Shown here piece after piece: positions 15,570 to 24,955 of a stretch of DNA of 43,540 bases (the first letter of the stretch is position 1; each line of letters starts with the position of its first letter). This stretch comes from SMWC01 sp045561055 (lineage in GTDB: Bacteria > Pseudomonadota > Gammaproteobacteria > Steroidobacterales > Rariloculaceae), in contig JBJKYL010000005.1 of NCBI GenBank assembly GCA_045561055.1, positions 1 through 43,540 on the forward strand, read 5' to 3'. A program made the position numbers and the translations under genes. The notes beneath the pieces are model-generated. The model was not told where the DNA came from. It made no database searches and saw only the letters and a program-made list of their open reading frames with translations.

Positions 15570-15597
15570 CTTGAAAAATTGAGAATATGCCCCATTT
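15570..15597 (+). promoter_or_regulatory. Sigma-32 promoter for dnaK
   Basis: CTTGAAA (15570-15576) and CCCCATTT (15590-15597) with a 13-base spacer match the sigma-32 consensus essentially perfectly. It sits 41 bases upstream of the dnaK start, in the grpE-dnaK gap, and should give dnaK and dnaJ strong heat induction. Confidence 0.88.
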
Positions 15598-15638
15598 AGA
15601 GGGACAAGATTCTAGTATTGGTTTTGGAGTGATTAGTC

Positions 15639-17585
15639 ATGGGACGAGTAATTGGTGTCGATTTAGGTACGACAAACTCATGTGTCGCCGTTATGGATGG
15701 CGACAAGGCCAAGGTAATTGAGAACAGTGAGGGCGATCGCACAACGCCGTCTATCGTCGCTTTTACGAAGGATGATGAGGTTTTGGTTGGTCAGACAGCT
15801 AAGAGACAGGCGGTGACGAACCCGACCAACACATTGTTTGCGATAAAGCGATTGATCGGACGGCGGTTTAAAGATGATGTAGTACAAAAGGATATGGGGA
15901 TGGTGCCCTATAACATCATCGGTGCCGATAACGGAGATGCTTGGGTCGAGACGTCGAGTGGTCAGATGGCGCCGCCAGAAATAGCGGCGAGAGTTCTTGG
16001 CAAGATGAAGCAGACAGCTGAAGATTATCTCGGCGAATCTGTTACCGAGGCAGTTATTACCGTTCCTGCTTATTTTAACGACTCACAGCGTCAAGCTACA
16101 AAGGACGCTGGCCGAATCGCTGGTCTTGAAGTCAAGCGAATTATTAATGAGCCGACGGCCGCTGCCTTAGCCTATGGTCTTGATAAAAAGCGTGGCGATC
16201 GCAAAATCGCGGTTTTTGATCTCGGCGGCGGTACATTCGATATCTCTATTATCGAAATAGCTGAAGTGGACGGTGAGCATCAGTTTGAGGTTCTAGCAAC
16301 AAATGGTGATACGTTCCTTGGAGGTGAAGATTTCGATAGGCGGATAGTCGACTATCTTTCCTCCGAATTCGAGAAGGAGAGTGGTATCGATATTTGTAGG
16401 GATCCACTCGCAATGCAACGACTGAAAGAAGCCTCTGAGAAAGCTAAGATCGAATTGTCCTCGCGGCAGCAGACGGAAGTGAATTTGCCCTATATTACAG
16501 CGGATTCGGATGGACCTAAGCACCTAAACATTAATCTGAGTCGTGCCAAGGTTGAGTCGCTAAGCGAAGATCTTGTCGAACGTACGATAGTGCCTTGCAA
16601 GACCGCGCTCGCTGACGCAGGTCTTAAAGTTTCCGATGTCGACGATGTGATTCTCGTCGGTGGGCAGACCCGAATGCCTAAAGTGCAAGAGGCGGTCGAG
16701 AACTTTTTTGGGAAAGAGCCGCGCCGGGATGTGAATCCTGACGAGGCTGTTGCCGTAGGAGCGGCTATTCAGGGCGGTGTGCTTGCAGGTGATGTAAAAG
16801 ACGTATTGCTTTTGGATGTTACACCGTTATCACTGGGTATTGAGACGCTCGGTAGCGTTATGACGAAGCTTATTGATAAGAATACTACGATTCCGACTAA
16901 AGCGAATCAGGTGTTTTCGACAGCTGAAGATAACCAGACGGCCGTTACTATCCATGTACTTCAGGGGGAGCGTGAACGAGCGGGCGATAATAAATCTCTA
17001 GGTCGATTCGACTTAAGTGATATACCGCCGGCACCGCGCGGTATGCCCCAGGTTGAGGTTACGTTCGATATTGACGCCAACGGTATTCTTAATGTGTCGG
17101 CCAAAGATAAGGCGACCGGTAAAGAGCAGAAAATCGTCATCAAGGCCTCATCGGGGTTGAGCGAGGACGAAATTGAACGCATGGTCAATGACGCTGAAGC
17201 ACACGCTGCTGAGGATGAGAAGTTTCGTGAACTTGTCGAAGTGCGCAATCAGGGTGATGCACTTGTTCATGCAACTCAAAAGTCATTGGGAGAACTTGGT
17301 GAAAAAGTTGAGGCAACCGAGAGAGCGACTATCGAAGCCGCGATTTCCGATCTTAAGGAAGCAGTGAAGGGTGATAGCAAAGATGTCATCGAAGCTAAAG
17401 TAAAATCGCTTAGTGAAGCAGCGGCGGGAATGGCAGAGAAGTTGTATGCCGAGCAGGCGGAAGCTCAGGGTGCTCAGGCCGGCGGTGGAGAGGCGAGCTC
17501 AGATGAGGCGGATGAAAATATTGTCGACGCTGAGTTTGAGGAAGTCAAAGACGATACCGATGATAACGAACAAAAAAGTGCTTGA
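15639..17585 (+). CDS. dnaK: Chaperone DnaK (Hsp70)
   Basis: DnaK is the ATP-dependent Hsp70 chaperone. The 648 residues are the usual length. The ATPase domain starts with IGVDLGTTNSC, contains VPAYFNDSQRQATKDAG and FDLGGGTFDIS, and the linker DVLLLDVTPLSLGIETLG leads to the substrate-binding domain. The C-terminus is acidic and ends in a flexible tail (VDAEFEEVKDD). It has its own sigma-32 promoter upstream and is followed by a hairpin before dnaJ. Confidence 0.99.
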   Translation: MGRVIGVDLGTTNSCVAVMDGDKAKVIENSEGDRTTPSIVAFTKDDEVLVGQTAKRQAVTNPTNTLFAIKRLIGRRFKDDVVQKDMGMVPYNIIGADNGDAWVETSSGQMAPPEIAARVLGKMKQTAEDYLGESVTEAVITVPAYFNDSQRQATKDAGRIAGLEVKRIINEPTAAALAYGLDKKRGDRKIAVFDLGGGTFDISIIEIAEVDGEHQFEVLATNGDTFLGGEDFDRRIVDYLSSEFEKESGIDICRDPLAMQRLKEASEKAKIELSSRQQTEVNLPYITADSDGPKHLNINLSRAKVESLSEDLVERTIVPCKTALADAGLKVSDVDDVILVGGQTRMPKVQEAVENFFGKEPRRDVNPDEAVAVGAAIQGGVLAGDVKDVLLLDVTPLSLGIETLGSVMTKLIDKNTTIPTKANQVFSTAEDNQTAVTIHVLQGERERAGDNKSLGRFDLSDIPPAPRGMPQVEVTFDIDANGILNVSAKDKATGKEQKIVIKASSGLSEDEIERMVNDAEAHAAEDEKFRELVEVRNQGDALVHATQKSLGELGEKVEATERATIEAAISDLKEAVKGDSKDVIEAKVKSLSEAAAGMAEKLYAEQAEAQGAQAGGGEASSDEADENIVDAEFEEVKDDTDDNEQKSA

Positions 17586-17620
17586 GATTTCGTTAGTCAG
17601 GTAACACTGCGATTGGGCGG

Positions 17621-17644
17621 GAGGGCGCAGGTAGCTGCGCGCTC
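17621..17644 (+). repeat. Hairpin between dnaK and dnaJ
   Basis: GAG-g-GCGCAG pairs with CTGCGC-g-CTC around a GTAG loop, giving a GC-rich stem with one mismatch. No T-run follows. It lies in the 80-base gap between dnaK and dnaJ and may slow transcription or protect the dnaK message end, lowering dnaJ output relative to dnaK. Confidence 0.5.
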
Positions 17645-17665
17645 TGGTTGCGTTATAGGACGGTA

Positions 17666-18787
17666 ATGGCCAAACGGGATTTCTACGAAGTACTGGGTTG
17701 CGGTAAGGATGCTCAAGAAGCAGAGCTGAAGAAAGCCTACCGGCGGTTGGCTATGAAATATCATCCGGATCGCAATCAGGATAATCCGGAAGCAGAAAAT
17801 AAATTTAAGGAGATTAAAAGCGCATACGAGATATTGTCGGATTCTGAGAAACGGGCTGCTTATGATCAGTTTGGGCATGCCGGTGTGGAAGCGGGGCAGG
17901 CTGGCGGAGGTGGCGGTGAGGCGTTCGGCGATATTTTTGGTGATGTTTTCGGGGATATTTTCGGTGGCGGTCGGCGCGGGCGTAGCCAGGTTTTTCGCGG
18001 CGCAGATCTTCGCTATGACCTCGAGTTGTCTCTCGAGCAGGCCATTTCTGGTGATTCGATTAATATTGACGTTCCGACACAGGTGGAATGCTCGCCCTGT
18101 CAAGGTTCGGGTTCAGCGCCCGGAACTGAACCGGCATCATGTAAGACCTGTTCGGGCGTGGGGCAGGTTAGGGTCCAGCAGGGCTTTTTCTCTATTCAGC
18201 AGACCTGCCCGGTCTGTAAAGGTTCCGGAAGCGTTATTGAGAATGCATGCAGTCCATGTAGTGGTCGTGGCCGGGTGCGCAAAGTTAAGACACTCTCGGT
18301 CAAAATTCCTGCGGGCGTAGATTCTGGGGATCGTATACGTCTGGCACAAGAGGGTGAGGCTGGCCGCAATGGGGGCCCTACGGGTGATCTCTATGTCGAT
18401 ATTAGCGTGAAACCGCATCCCATTTTTAACCGCGACGGTCGCGATTTGAGTTGTGATGTGCCAGTGGGTTTTGCGTCAGCCGTATTGGGTAGTTCGGTTG
18501 AAGTGCCGACGCTTGAAGGCCAGGTCGCGCTGAAAATTCCGCCGGAGACCCAATCGGGGCGGGTGTTTCGTTTGCGTGGAAAAGGTGTAAAGTCGGTTCG
18601 CGTTAACGGTGTTGGTGATTTGTTTTGCCGCGTTCAGATTGAGACGCCCATCAACTTGACGGATGAACAGAAGGATTTACTGTATCGGTTCGACTCGTTG
18701 GTACAGGCTGATGGTTCTCGTCATAGTCCGCAGGCGCGTTCTTGGCTAGATGGGGTTAAGAAATTCTTCGAGCGTATGGGAGCGTAG
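17666..18787 (+). CDS. dnaJ: Chaperone DnaJ (Hsp40)
   Basis: DnaJ stimulates DnaK ATPase activity and delivers substrates. From the ATG at 17666 (MAKRDFYEVLG) it has 373 residues. The J domain holds HPD at 33-35, a Gly/Phe-rich region follows (FGDIFGDVFGDIFGGG), and the zinc domain has all four CxxCxGxG-type repeats (CSPCQGSG, CKTCSGVG, CPVCKGSG, CSPCSGRG). The C-terminal peptide-binding domains are complete. The gene is followed after 3 bases by dapB, so they are probably cotranscribed. Confidence 0.98.
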   Translation: MAKRDFYEVLGCGKDAQEAELKKAYRRLAMKYHPDRNQDNPEAENKFKEIKSAYEILSDSEKRAAYDQFGHAGVEAGQAGGGGGEAFGDIFGDVFGDIFGGGRRGRSQVFRGADLRYDLELSLEQAISGDSINIDVPTQVECSPCQGSGSAPGTEPASCKTCSGVGQVRVQQGFFSIQQTCPVCKGSGSVIENACSPCSGRGRVRKVKTLSVKIPAGVDSGDRIRLAQEGEAGRNGGPTGDLYVDISVKPHPIFNRDGRDLSCDVPVGFASAVLGSSVEVPTLEGQVALKIPPETQSGRVFRLRGKGVKSVRVNGVGDLFCRVQIETPINLTDEQKDLLYRFDSLVQADGSRHSPQARSWLDGVKKFFERMGA

Positions 18788-18790
18788 ATC

Positions 18791-19606
18791 ATGCTTAAAA
18801 TAGCTGTGCTAGGTGCCTCGGGAAGAATGGGGCAAGCGGTTCTAGAATGCATATCTGAGGTTGATGACCTTGCCGTTGTTGGTGCGGTTACAGAGACTGC
18901 TGACCCCGCGCTCGGAAAGGATGCTGGAGAAAATATTGGCTTGGAGACTTTGGGTGTACGGTTGACTGACGATCGTAAGCTGGGACTAGATGATGCGGAA
19001 GTCGCCATTGATTTCACATTACCCAGTGCGATGATAGCTAATGTACAAGCATGTGTGGATAGTCGGACGGCCCTTGTAATCGGTACTACCGGCCTTGAAG
19101 AAAAGCATCTGAGTGTGATGAATAATGCGTCGTTGGAGATTCCGCTCGTGTATAGCCGTAACATGAGTGTTGGGATGAGTGTCTTCATGAATCTTATAGG
19201 TCGCGCGGCTCGGGGGCTTGGGCCTGACTATGACGTTGAAATTTCCGAAGCACATCACCGTGATAAAGTCGATGCGCCTTCAGGTACAGCTCTCGCGCTT
19301 GGAGAAGAGGTTGCTAAGGCACAAGGACTGAAGCTAGAAGATATTGCAATTCATGAACGGCACGGTAAAACTGGGCCGCGCGTTCCTGGAACTATCGGTT
19401 TTTCGGTTGTTCGCGGCGGTAATATTGTGGGGACGCACAGCGTATTGTTTGCGGCATCTGAAGAGTCAATTGAGTTTTCCCATCATGCTGTTGAGCGAAA
19501 AAGCTTTGCTCGCGGTGCGATCAAGGCAGCCCGATGGACGGCTAGCCAGGCGCCGGGCATTTATTCGATGGCAGATGTGCTCGGATTGAGTCAGGATAGT
19601 GATTAA
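18791..19606 (+). CDS. dapB: 4-hydroxy-tetrahydrodipicolinate reductase
   Basis: DapB catalyses the NAD(P)H-dependent reduction in the diaminopimelate and lysine pathway. The 271 residues carry the dinucleotide-binding GASGRMG at 8-14 and the family signature EAHHRDKVDAPSGTAL, which holds the catalytic His and Lys. The C-terminal HHAVERKSFARGAIKAA is typical. It follows dnaJ directly and precedes carA, an arrangement found in many gammaproteobacteria. Confidence 0.97.
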   Translation: MLKIAVLGASGRMGQAVLECISEVDDLAVVGAVTETADPALGKDAGENIGLETLGVRLTDDRKLGLDDAEVAIDFTLPSAMIANVQACVDSRTALVIGTTGLEEKHLSVMNNASLEIPLVYSRNMSVGMSVFMNLIGRAARGLGPDYDVEISEAHHRDKVDAPSGTALALGEEVAKAQGLKLEDIAIHERHGKTGPRVPGTIGFSVVRGGNIVGTHSVLFAASEESIEFSHHAVERKSFARGAIKAARWTASQAPGIYSMADVLGLSQDSD

Positions 19607-19610
19607 TTGA

Positions 19611-19638
19611 TTGCTTCGCGATGGCGACTGGCTACAAT
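19611..19638 (+). promoter_or_regulatory. Possible carAB promoter
   Basis: TTGCTT (19611-19616) and TACAAT (19633-19638) are separated by 16 bases in the dapB-carA gap, giving a reasonable sigma-70 match. The leader of about 100 bases to the carA start contains a 7-base inverted repeat (ACCTTGC ... GCAAGGT), but no clear attenuator. Confidence 0.45.
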
Positions 19639-19744
19639 AGCTGCCTGAGACTCCCTAGCGAATGATCTCTTTCGGGATAAGCTAAGCACCTTGCGGCCTT
19701 CCCGCTTATTGTATGCAAGGTTCTAAATCTTTCAGGAGCTCAGC

Positions 19745-20887
19745 TTGGCAGACCCGGCGATATTAGCGCTTGAAGACGGGACGGTCTTCCGAGGCGTATC
19801 TGTTGGCGTTTCAGGGCGCGCGTTAGGCGAAGTTGTATTCAATACCGCCATGACAGGGTACCAGGAGATCCTGACGGATCCATCCTATTATAAGCAGCTT
19901 GTTACGCTCACATACCCACATATCGGCAATGTTGGAACAACTACAGAAGACTTTGAGTCAAGTAAAACTTTTTTAGCTGGACTAATAATTCGTGATTTAT
20001 CGCGCACGGTCAGCAACTGGCGCTCGGAGTCGTCACTCACGTCGTTTCTCGAGCGTGGTCAAATCGTTTCCATCGCAGAGATTGATACGCGTAAGTTAAC
20101 GCGCCTAATTCGGGACAAAGGGGCTCAAGCGGGCTGTATTATCGCGGAAGAAAAACCGGATCACGAAGAAGCTATCGACTTAGCAAGAGGTTTTCCGGGG
20201 CTCAAGGGAATGGATCTAGCGCAGTTAGTAACAACTGCAGAGCCTTATCAATGGACGCAAGGTAGTGTTTGGCCAGACTCGCATAAAGCACTACAGAAGT
20301 TTACCCCTGAGTTTAACGTTGTCGCGTTTGATTTCGGTATAAAACACAATATTCTTCGTTTGCTTACCGATCGGGGTTGCCATTTGACCGTCGTCCCGGC
20401 AAAGACAACGTCGGAAGAAGTAATTTCGCTAATGCCGGATGGTGTTTTTCTGTCTAATGGGCCCGGTGACCCTGAACCTTGCGATTATGCTATTGCTACC
20501 ATCGCTGAGCTGGTAGATTCAGGGTTGCCGACGTTTGGTATCTGTCTTGGGCATCAGTTATTGGCACTGGCGAGCGGAGCGAAGAGTAAGAAAATGAAGT
20601 TCGGCCATCACGGCGCGAATCATCCGGTTGTCGACCTAGATAGCGAACAAGTTATGATTACAAGTCAAAATCATGGTTTTGCGGTTGAGGAAAAAACCCT
20701 TCCAGACAGTTTGCGAGCCACGCACCGGTCGCTGTTTGATGGTTCACTACAAGGGATTGAGCGGCTAGATCGCCCCGCGTTCTCGTTTCAGGGGCATCCA
20801 GAGGCAAGCCCTGGCCCTCATGATTTGTTGCCATTATTTGAACGTTTTGTCGCTGAGATGAGAAAGCACCGAGATAAATTAAAATAA
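19745..20887 (+). CDS. carA: Carbamoyl phosphate synthetase, small subunit
   Basis: CarA is the glutamine amidotransferase subunit that feeds ammonia to CarB for arginine and pyrimidine synthesis. The 380 residues include the N-terminal ALEDGTVFRG domain and a class I amidotransferase domain with FLSNGPGDPEPCDY, the nucleophile in FGICLGHQL, and the catalytic HPEASPGP near the end. It starts at TTG 19745 behind AGGAG. It is separated from carB by an unusually AT-rich 49 bases. Confidence 0.97.
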   Translation: MADPAILALEDGTVFRGVSVGVSGRALGEVVFNTAMTGYQEILTDPSYYKQLVTLTYPHIGNVGTTTEDFESSKTFLAGLIIRDLSRTVSNWRSESSLTSFLERGQIVSIAEIDTRKLTRLIRDKGAQAGCIIAEEKPDHEEAIDLARGFPGLKGMDLAQLVTTAEPYQWTQGSVWPDSHKALQKFTPEFNVVAFDFGIKHNILRLLTDRGCHLTVVPAKTTSEEVISLMPDGVFLSNGPGDPEPCDYAIATIAELVDSGLPTFGICLGHQLLALASGAKSKKMKFGHHGANHPVVDLDSEQVMITSQNHGFAVEEKTLPDSLRATHRSLFDGSLQGIERLDRPAFSFQGHPEASPGPHDLLPLFERFVAEMRKHRDKLK

Positions 20888-20936
20888 CTTATAAAACAAT
20901 TAATTATATGTTTAATCTATAAATGACTTTATATTA

Positions 20937-23900
20937 ATGCCACGTCGCGACGACATTGAAAGCGTTCTTATCATAGGCGCCGGTCCGATTATTATCGGCC
21001 AAGCCTGCGAGTTTGATTATTCTGGTACGCAGGCGTGCAAGGCACTGAAAGAAGAGGGTTATAGGGTCATTCTCGTTAATTCCAATCCGGCGACGATTAT
21101 GACCGATCCCGCGAGTGCCGATGCGATTTATATTGAACCCATTAAGTGGCAAACGTTAGAACGTATTATTGAGAAGGAGCGTCCCTCAGCCTTGCTACCG
21201 ACGATGGGGGGTCAGACCGGACTGAATTGTGCGCTAGACCTTGCTTCCGAGGGGGTCCTGGAAAAGTTTAATGTCGAACTCATTGCGGCGTCGCGGGAAG
21301 CAATCAATATGGCCGAAGATCGCGAGCAATTTCGTGCGGCTATGCAGGAAATAGGACTAGAGGTTCCGGTTGCCGGTATTGCGAATACGCTGGCTGATGC
21401 CTGGAAGATCCAAGAGACCGTGGGCTTTCCGACGATCGTGAGGCCGAGTTTCACGTTGGGTGGAAGTGGGAGTGGTATCGCATACAACCGCGAGGAATTC
21501 GAGTTGATCGTCTCGAATGGCCTGGAGCAGTCTCCAGTGACCGAGGTTTTGCTTGAGGAATCGGTTCTAGGTTGGAAAGAATTTGAGATGGAGGTTGTCC
21601 GAGATAGAAAGGACAATTGCATTATCGTCTGTTCCATCGAGAACCTGGATCCTATGGGTGTTCACACGGGTGACTCCATCACCGTCGCCCCTGCCCAGAC
21701 GTTAACGGATAAGGAATACCAGACGATGCGGGATGCGTCGATCGCCGTGTTAAGGAAGATTGGCGTTGAGACAGGGGGGTCCAATGTTCAGTTTGCTGTT
21801 AATCCCGAAGATGGTCGTTTAATCATCATCGAGATGAATCCGCGAGTTTCTCGCTCGTCAGCGCTAGCATCAAAGGCAACCGGATTCCCGATCGCAAAGG
21901 TTGCCGCCAAACTTGCTGTCGGTTATACGCTCGACGAGCTACGTAACGATATTACGGGCGGTGCGATTCCGGCTTCATTTGAGCCCTCGATTGACTATGT
22001 CGTCACGAAAGTACCCCGATTTACATTCGAGAAGTTCCCGTTGGCTAATGATCGATTGACGACCCAGATGAAATCCGTTGGCGAAGTTATGGCGATCGGT
22101 CGGACATTCCAGGAATCATTACAGAAGGCCTTACGCGGTCTCGAGACGGGCGTCGATGGTTTGACCCCAATTTGTCGTGAGATCAATAGTGATGAGGAGC
22201 GCTTGGCGTTAGAGTTTGAGCTGCGAATGCCCGGGGAAAAACGGCTTTGGCATACTGCAGACGCGTTTAGGCTAGGTATGTCATTCGACGATATTGCTGA
22301 TCTGACGGGCATTGATCCTTGGTTCCTGGGCCAAATAAAAGACCTAGTCGATGAGGAGAAAGCGATTCAGGGTAGGCAGCTTGAAAATCTTGAGGCCGAG
22401 ACCCTATTTCGTCTGAAACGGAAGGGTTTTAGTGACAGTCGTCTGGCTGAGCTGCTCGGGTTGACAGAGTCATCTATAAGAACAATGCGTCACAAATATA
22501 ACTTACGCCCCGTTTTTAAAAGAGTGGATACGTGTGCCGCTGAATTTGCGACTCACACGGCATATCTTTATTCAACCTATGAAGAAGAGTGTGAGGCGAA
22601 TCCGAGCGACTCTAGAAAAATTATGATTCTCGGTGGTGGGCCTAATCGGATAGGGCAAGGTATTGAGTTTGATTATTGCTGTGTCCATGCTTCCTTTGCG
22701 CTGAAGGAGGCCGGTTTCGAGACGATTATGGTTAATTGTAATCCCGAGACTGTTTCAACCGATTACGATACTTCGGACCGTTTGTATTTTGAGTCGCTGA
22801 CACTTGAGGACGTTTTAGAGATTGTCGCTAAGGAAAAGCCAAAGGGCGTCATTGTTCAATACGGTGGTCAAACGCCACTGAAACTTGCGCGGGCTCTTGA
22901 GAACGAAGGCGTACCTATCATTGGCACGTCGCCGGAATCCATTGATTTAGCTGAGGATCGCGAGCGTTTCCAGCAGGTGCTTTATGACCTAAGCTTGAAG
23001 CAGCCCGCCAATGGTACCGCGCGTGATTTAGAAGAAGCTATAGCCGTAGCCGTTGAAGTTGGTTATCCCTTGGTTGTTCGGCCGTCCTATGTGTTGGGCG
23101 GTCGAGCGATGGAAATCGTTCATTCGGAAGGCGAACTGAAGCAATATATGGCCGCTGCTGTGAGTGTGTCTAATGAAAGTCCGGTATTGCTCGACCGATT
23201 TTTAGATCAGGCGGTAGAGGTTGATGTTGATGCAATCTCTGACGGGCGCGAGGTAATCATCGGTGGCATCATGGAGCATGTCGAACAGGCTGGAGTGCAC
23301 TCCGGTGACTCCGGTTGTTCGCTGCCGCCATTTTCGCTGACTAAACAATTACAGGAAGAATTAGGTAAGCAGGTTACACAGATGGCGATGGCATTAGGTG
23401 TTGTCGGTCTTATGAATACCCAGTTCGCGATTCATAATGAAGAGATCTACGTGCTTGAGGTAAATCCGCGTGCCTCAAGGACGGTCCCGTTTGTTTCTAA
23501 GGCTATCGGTCAACCTTTAGCGAAGATCGCGGCAAAGGCTATGGCGGGAATAACATTGAAAGAGCAGAAGATAACTGTACCGAATTCGTGTGCTTATTAT
23601 GCAGTTAAAGAATCAGTATTTCCGTTTATCAAATTTCCTGATGCTGATCCGATACTTGGACCGGAGATGAAATCTACGGGTGAGGTAATGGGAACGGGGC
23701 AAACCTTTGGAGAGGCTTATGCTAAGGCACAACTTGCTTCTGGAGTTCTCCTGCCAGACAAAGGCACGGCGTTGTTGAGCGTTCGTGACTGCGACAAACT
23801 CGCGGCTGTTGGCTTGGCGCAGGTATTAGTTAGTCATGGCTTCGAGATTATCGCTACTGGAGGGACAGCAATAGCCTTAGCGGATGCGGGGATATCATGT

Positions 23901-24164
23901 CGGCGAACAAACAAGGTTCGTGAAGGTCGCCCACATATAGTAGATATGATTAAGAGCGACGAGATCAGCTTAATCGTTAATACGACCGAAGGTAAACAGG
24001 CAATTCGCGAGTCTCATTCGATTCGCGCGGCGGCTGTGCACCACAAGGTTACTTACTACACGACGATTCAGGCGGCGAAGGCGACTTGCGAAGCATTGGA
24101 GCATTTGGATAACGTAGTAGTAAATTGTCTTCAGGATTTGCACAACGATAGAGTTGCGGGGTGA
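20937..24164 (+). CDS. carB: Carbamoyl phosphate synthetase, large subunit
   Basis: CarB makes carbamoyl phosphate from bicarbonate, ammonia and two ATP. The 1075 residues form the usual two homologous halves, each with an ATP-grasp domain: the first opens with VLIIGAGPIIIGQACEFDYSG and has RPSFTLGGSGSGIA, the second opens with IMILGGGPNRIGQGIEFDY and has RPSYVLGGRAMEI. The MGS-like allosteric domain closes the chain (ATGGTAIALADAGI). No Shine-Dalgarno sequence precedes the ATG. Its stop overlaps the greA start (GTGA). Confidence 0.98.
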   Translation: MPRRDDIESVLIIGAGPIIIGQACEFDYSGTQACKALKEEGYRVILVNSNPATIMTDPASADAIYIEPIKWQTLERIIEKERPSALLPTMGGQTGLNCALDLASEGVLEKFNVELIAASREAINMAEDREQFRAAMQEIGLEVPVAGIANTLADAWKIQETVGFPTIVRPSFTLGGSGSGIAYNREEFELIVSNGLEQSPVTEVLLEESVLGWKEFEMEVVRDRKDNCIIVCSIENLDPMGVHTGDSITVAPAQTLTDKEYQTMRDASIAVLRKIGVETGGSNVQFAVNPEDGRLIIIEMNPRVSRSSALASKATGFPIAKVAAKLAVGYTLDELRNDITGGAIPASFEPSIDYVVTKVPRFTFEKFPLANDRLTTQMKSVGEVMAIGRTFQESLQKALRGLETGVDGLTPICREINSDEERLALEFELRMPGEKRLWHTADAFRLGMSFDDIADLTGIDPWFLGQIKDLVDEEKAIQGRQLENLEAETLFRLKRKGFSDSRLAELLGLTESSIRTMRHKYNLRPVFKRVDTCAAEFATHTAYLYSTYEEECEANPSDSRKIMILGGGPNRIGQGIEFDYCCVHASFALKEAGFETIMVNCNPETVSTDYDTSDRLYFESLTLEDVLEIVAKEKPKGVIVQYGGQTPLKLARALENEGVPIIGTSPESIDLAEDRERFQQVLYDLSLKQPANGTARDLEEAIAVAVEVGYPLVVRPSYVLGGRAMEIVHSEGELKQYMAAAVSVSNESPVLLDRFLDQAVEVDVDAISDGREVIIGGIMEHVEQAGVHSGDSGCSLPPFSLTKQLQEELGKQVTQMAMALGVVGLMNTQFAIHNEEIYVLEVNPRASRTVPFVSKAIGQPLAKIAAKAMAGITLKEQKITVPNSCAYYAVKESVFPFIKFPDADPILGPEMKSTGEVMGTGQTFGEAYAKAQLASGVLLPDKGTALLSVRDCDKLAAVGLAQVLVSHGFEIIATGGTAIALADAGISCRRTNKVREGRPHIVDMIKSDEISLIVNTTEGKQAIRESHSIRAAAVHHKVTYYTTIQAAKATCEALEHLDNVVVNCLQDLHNDRVAG

Positions 24165-24634
24165 GCAGAGTCCCCTTAACAGCACGCGGTGCGAATTTAC
24201 TTCAGGAAGAGTTAAAACGGCTTAAGAGTGGCCGCACGGCTATCTCGGCGGCGATTGCTACGGCGCGTGAGCATGGTGATATCAAAGAGAACGCGGAGTA
24301 CCATGCAGCTAAGGAACAACAGGGCCTCGCAGAAGCCCGAATTCGTGATATCGAAGGCAAATTATCAAACGCACAGGTCATTGAGTTAGCTGAGGTTGAT
24401 GGGAGAGGGAAAGTCGTTTTTGGGGCGACAGTCAATTTGGTGGATGTCGATAGTAATCAGGAAACGCATTATCAGCTCGTTGGCGAAGATGAAGCTGATG
24501 TAAAAAATGGGCTGCTATCGATTGCCTCGCCGATTGCCCGAGCACTCGTGGGGAAGGAAGAGGGCGATGTAGTCGACGTAAAAACTCCGAGCGGTATTGT
24601 GAGTTATGAAATTACGTTTGTCGATTATGGTTAG
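24161..24634 (+). CDS. greA: Transcription elongation factor GreA
   Basis: GreA stimulates RNA polymerase to cleave backtracked transcripts. The 157 residues have the N-terminal coiled coil carrying the catalytic acidic tip (GDIKENAEYHAAKEQQ) and the C-terminal FKBP-like domain (SPIARALVGKEEGDVVDVKTPSG). It starts at GTG 24161, overlapping the carB stop as GTGA, which implies translational coupling. Its 3' end overlaps the convergent yhbY by 23 bases. Confidence 0.97.
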   Translation: MSRVPLTARGANLLQEELKRLKSGRTAISAAIATAREHGDIKENAEYHAAKEQQGLAEARIRDIEGKLSNAQVIELAEVDGRGKVVFGATVNLVDVDSNQETHYQLVGEDEADVKNGLLSIASPIARALVGKEEGDVVDVKTPSGIVSYEITFVDYG

Positions 24635-24920
24635 GAATAACTATAGTCGGTTCCTCTGCCGCACGATAGATCAATGCAACATTACCGGTTCGCTGAATTA
24701 ACTGAGCCAATGAGCGGGTAGTCAACTCTCTAATCAGCTCGTCCCGTTCTTTGCGCCTGCTAGTACGCACACGCACTTTAATAAGTTCGTGATGATCTAG
24801 GGAGCTATTAATTTCCGTCAGGACTCCCTCTGACAAACCGGCTGAGCCAACTAGTACGATGGGTTTAAGATGGTGACCGAGTCGTCTGAGATGCTTGCAT
24901 TGGGATTCGGTGAGCGACAT
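24612..24920 (-). CDS. yhbY: YhbY/CRS1-type RNA-binding protein
   Basis: A 102-residue CRM-domain protein associated with large ribosomal subunit precursors. Family features are LTESQCKHLRRLGHHLKPIV, a GxxG-type RNA-binding loop in VLVGSAGLSEGV, LDHHELIKVRV, and TGNVALIYR at the end. It is on the minus strand between greA and the divergent rlmE, as in many gammaproteobacteria, and its coding end overlaps greA by 23 bases. Confidence 0.94.
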   Translation of the reverse strand: MSLTESQCKHLRRLGHHLKPIVLVGSAGLSEGVLTEINSSLDHHELIKVRVRTSRRKERDELIRELTTRSLAQLIQRTGNVALIYRAAEEPTIVIPNHNRQT

Positions 24921-24955
24921 GGTAAGTAATTATATTTGATTCTTGGAGTATTCCG

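Noticed and set aside
13642..15638. CIRCE operator for HrcA
   Set aside because: No TTAGCACTC-N9-GAGTGCTAA-like inverted repeat was found; the best candidate (GAGTGATTAG before dnaK) lacks a matching left arm.
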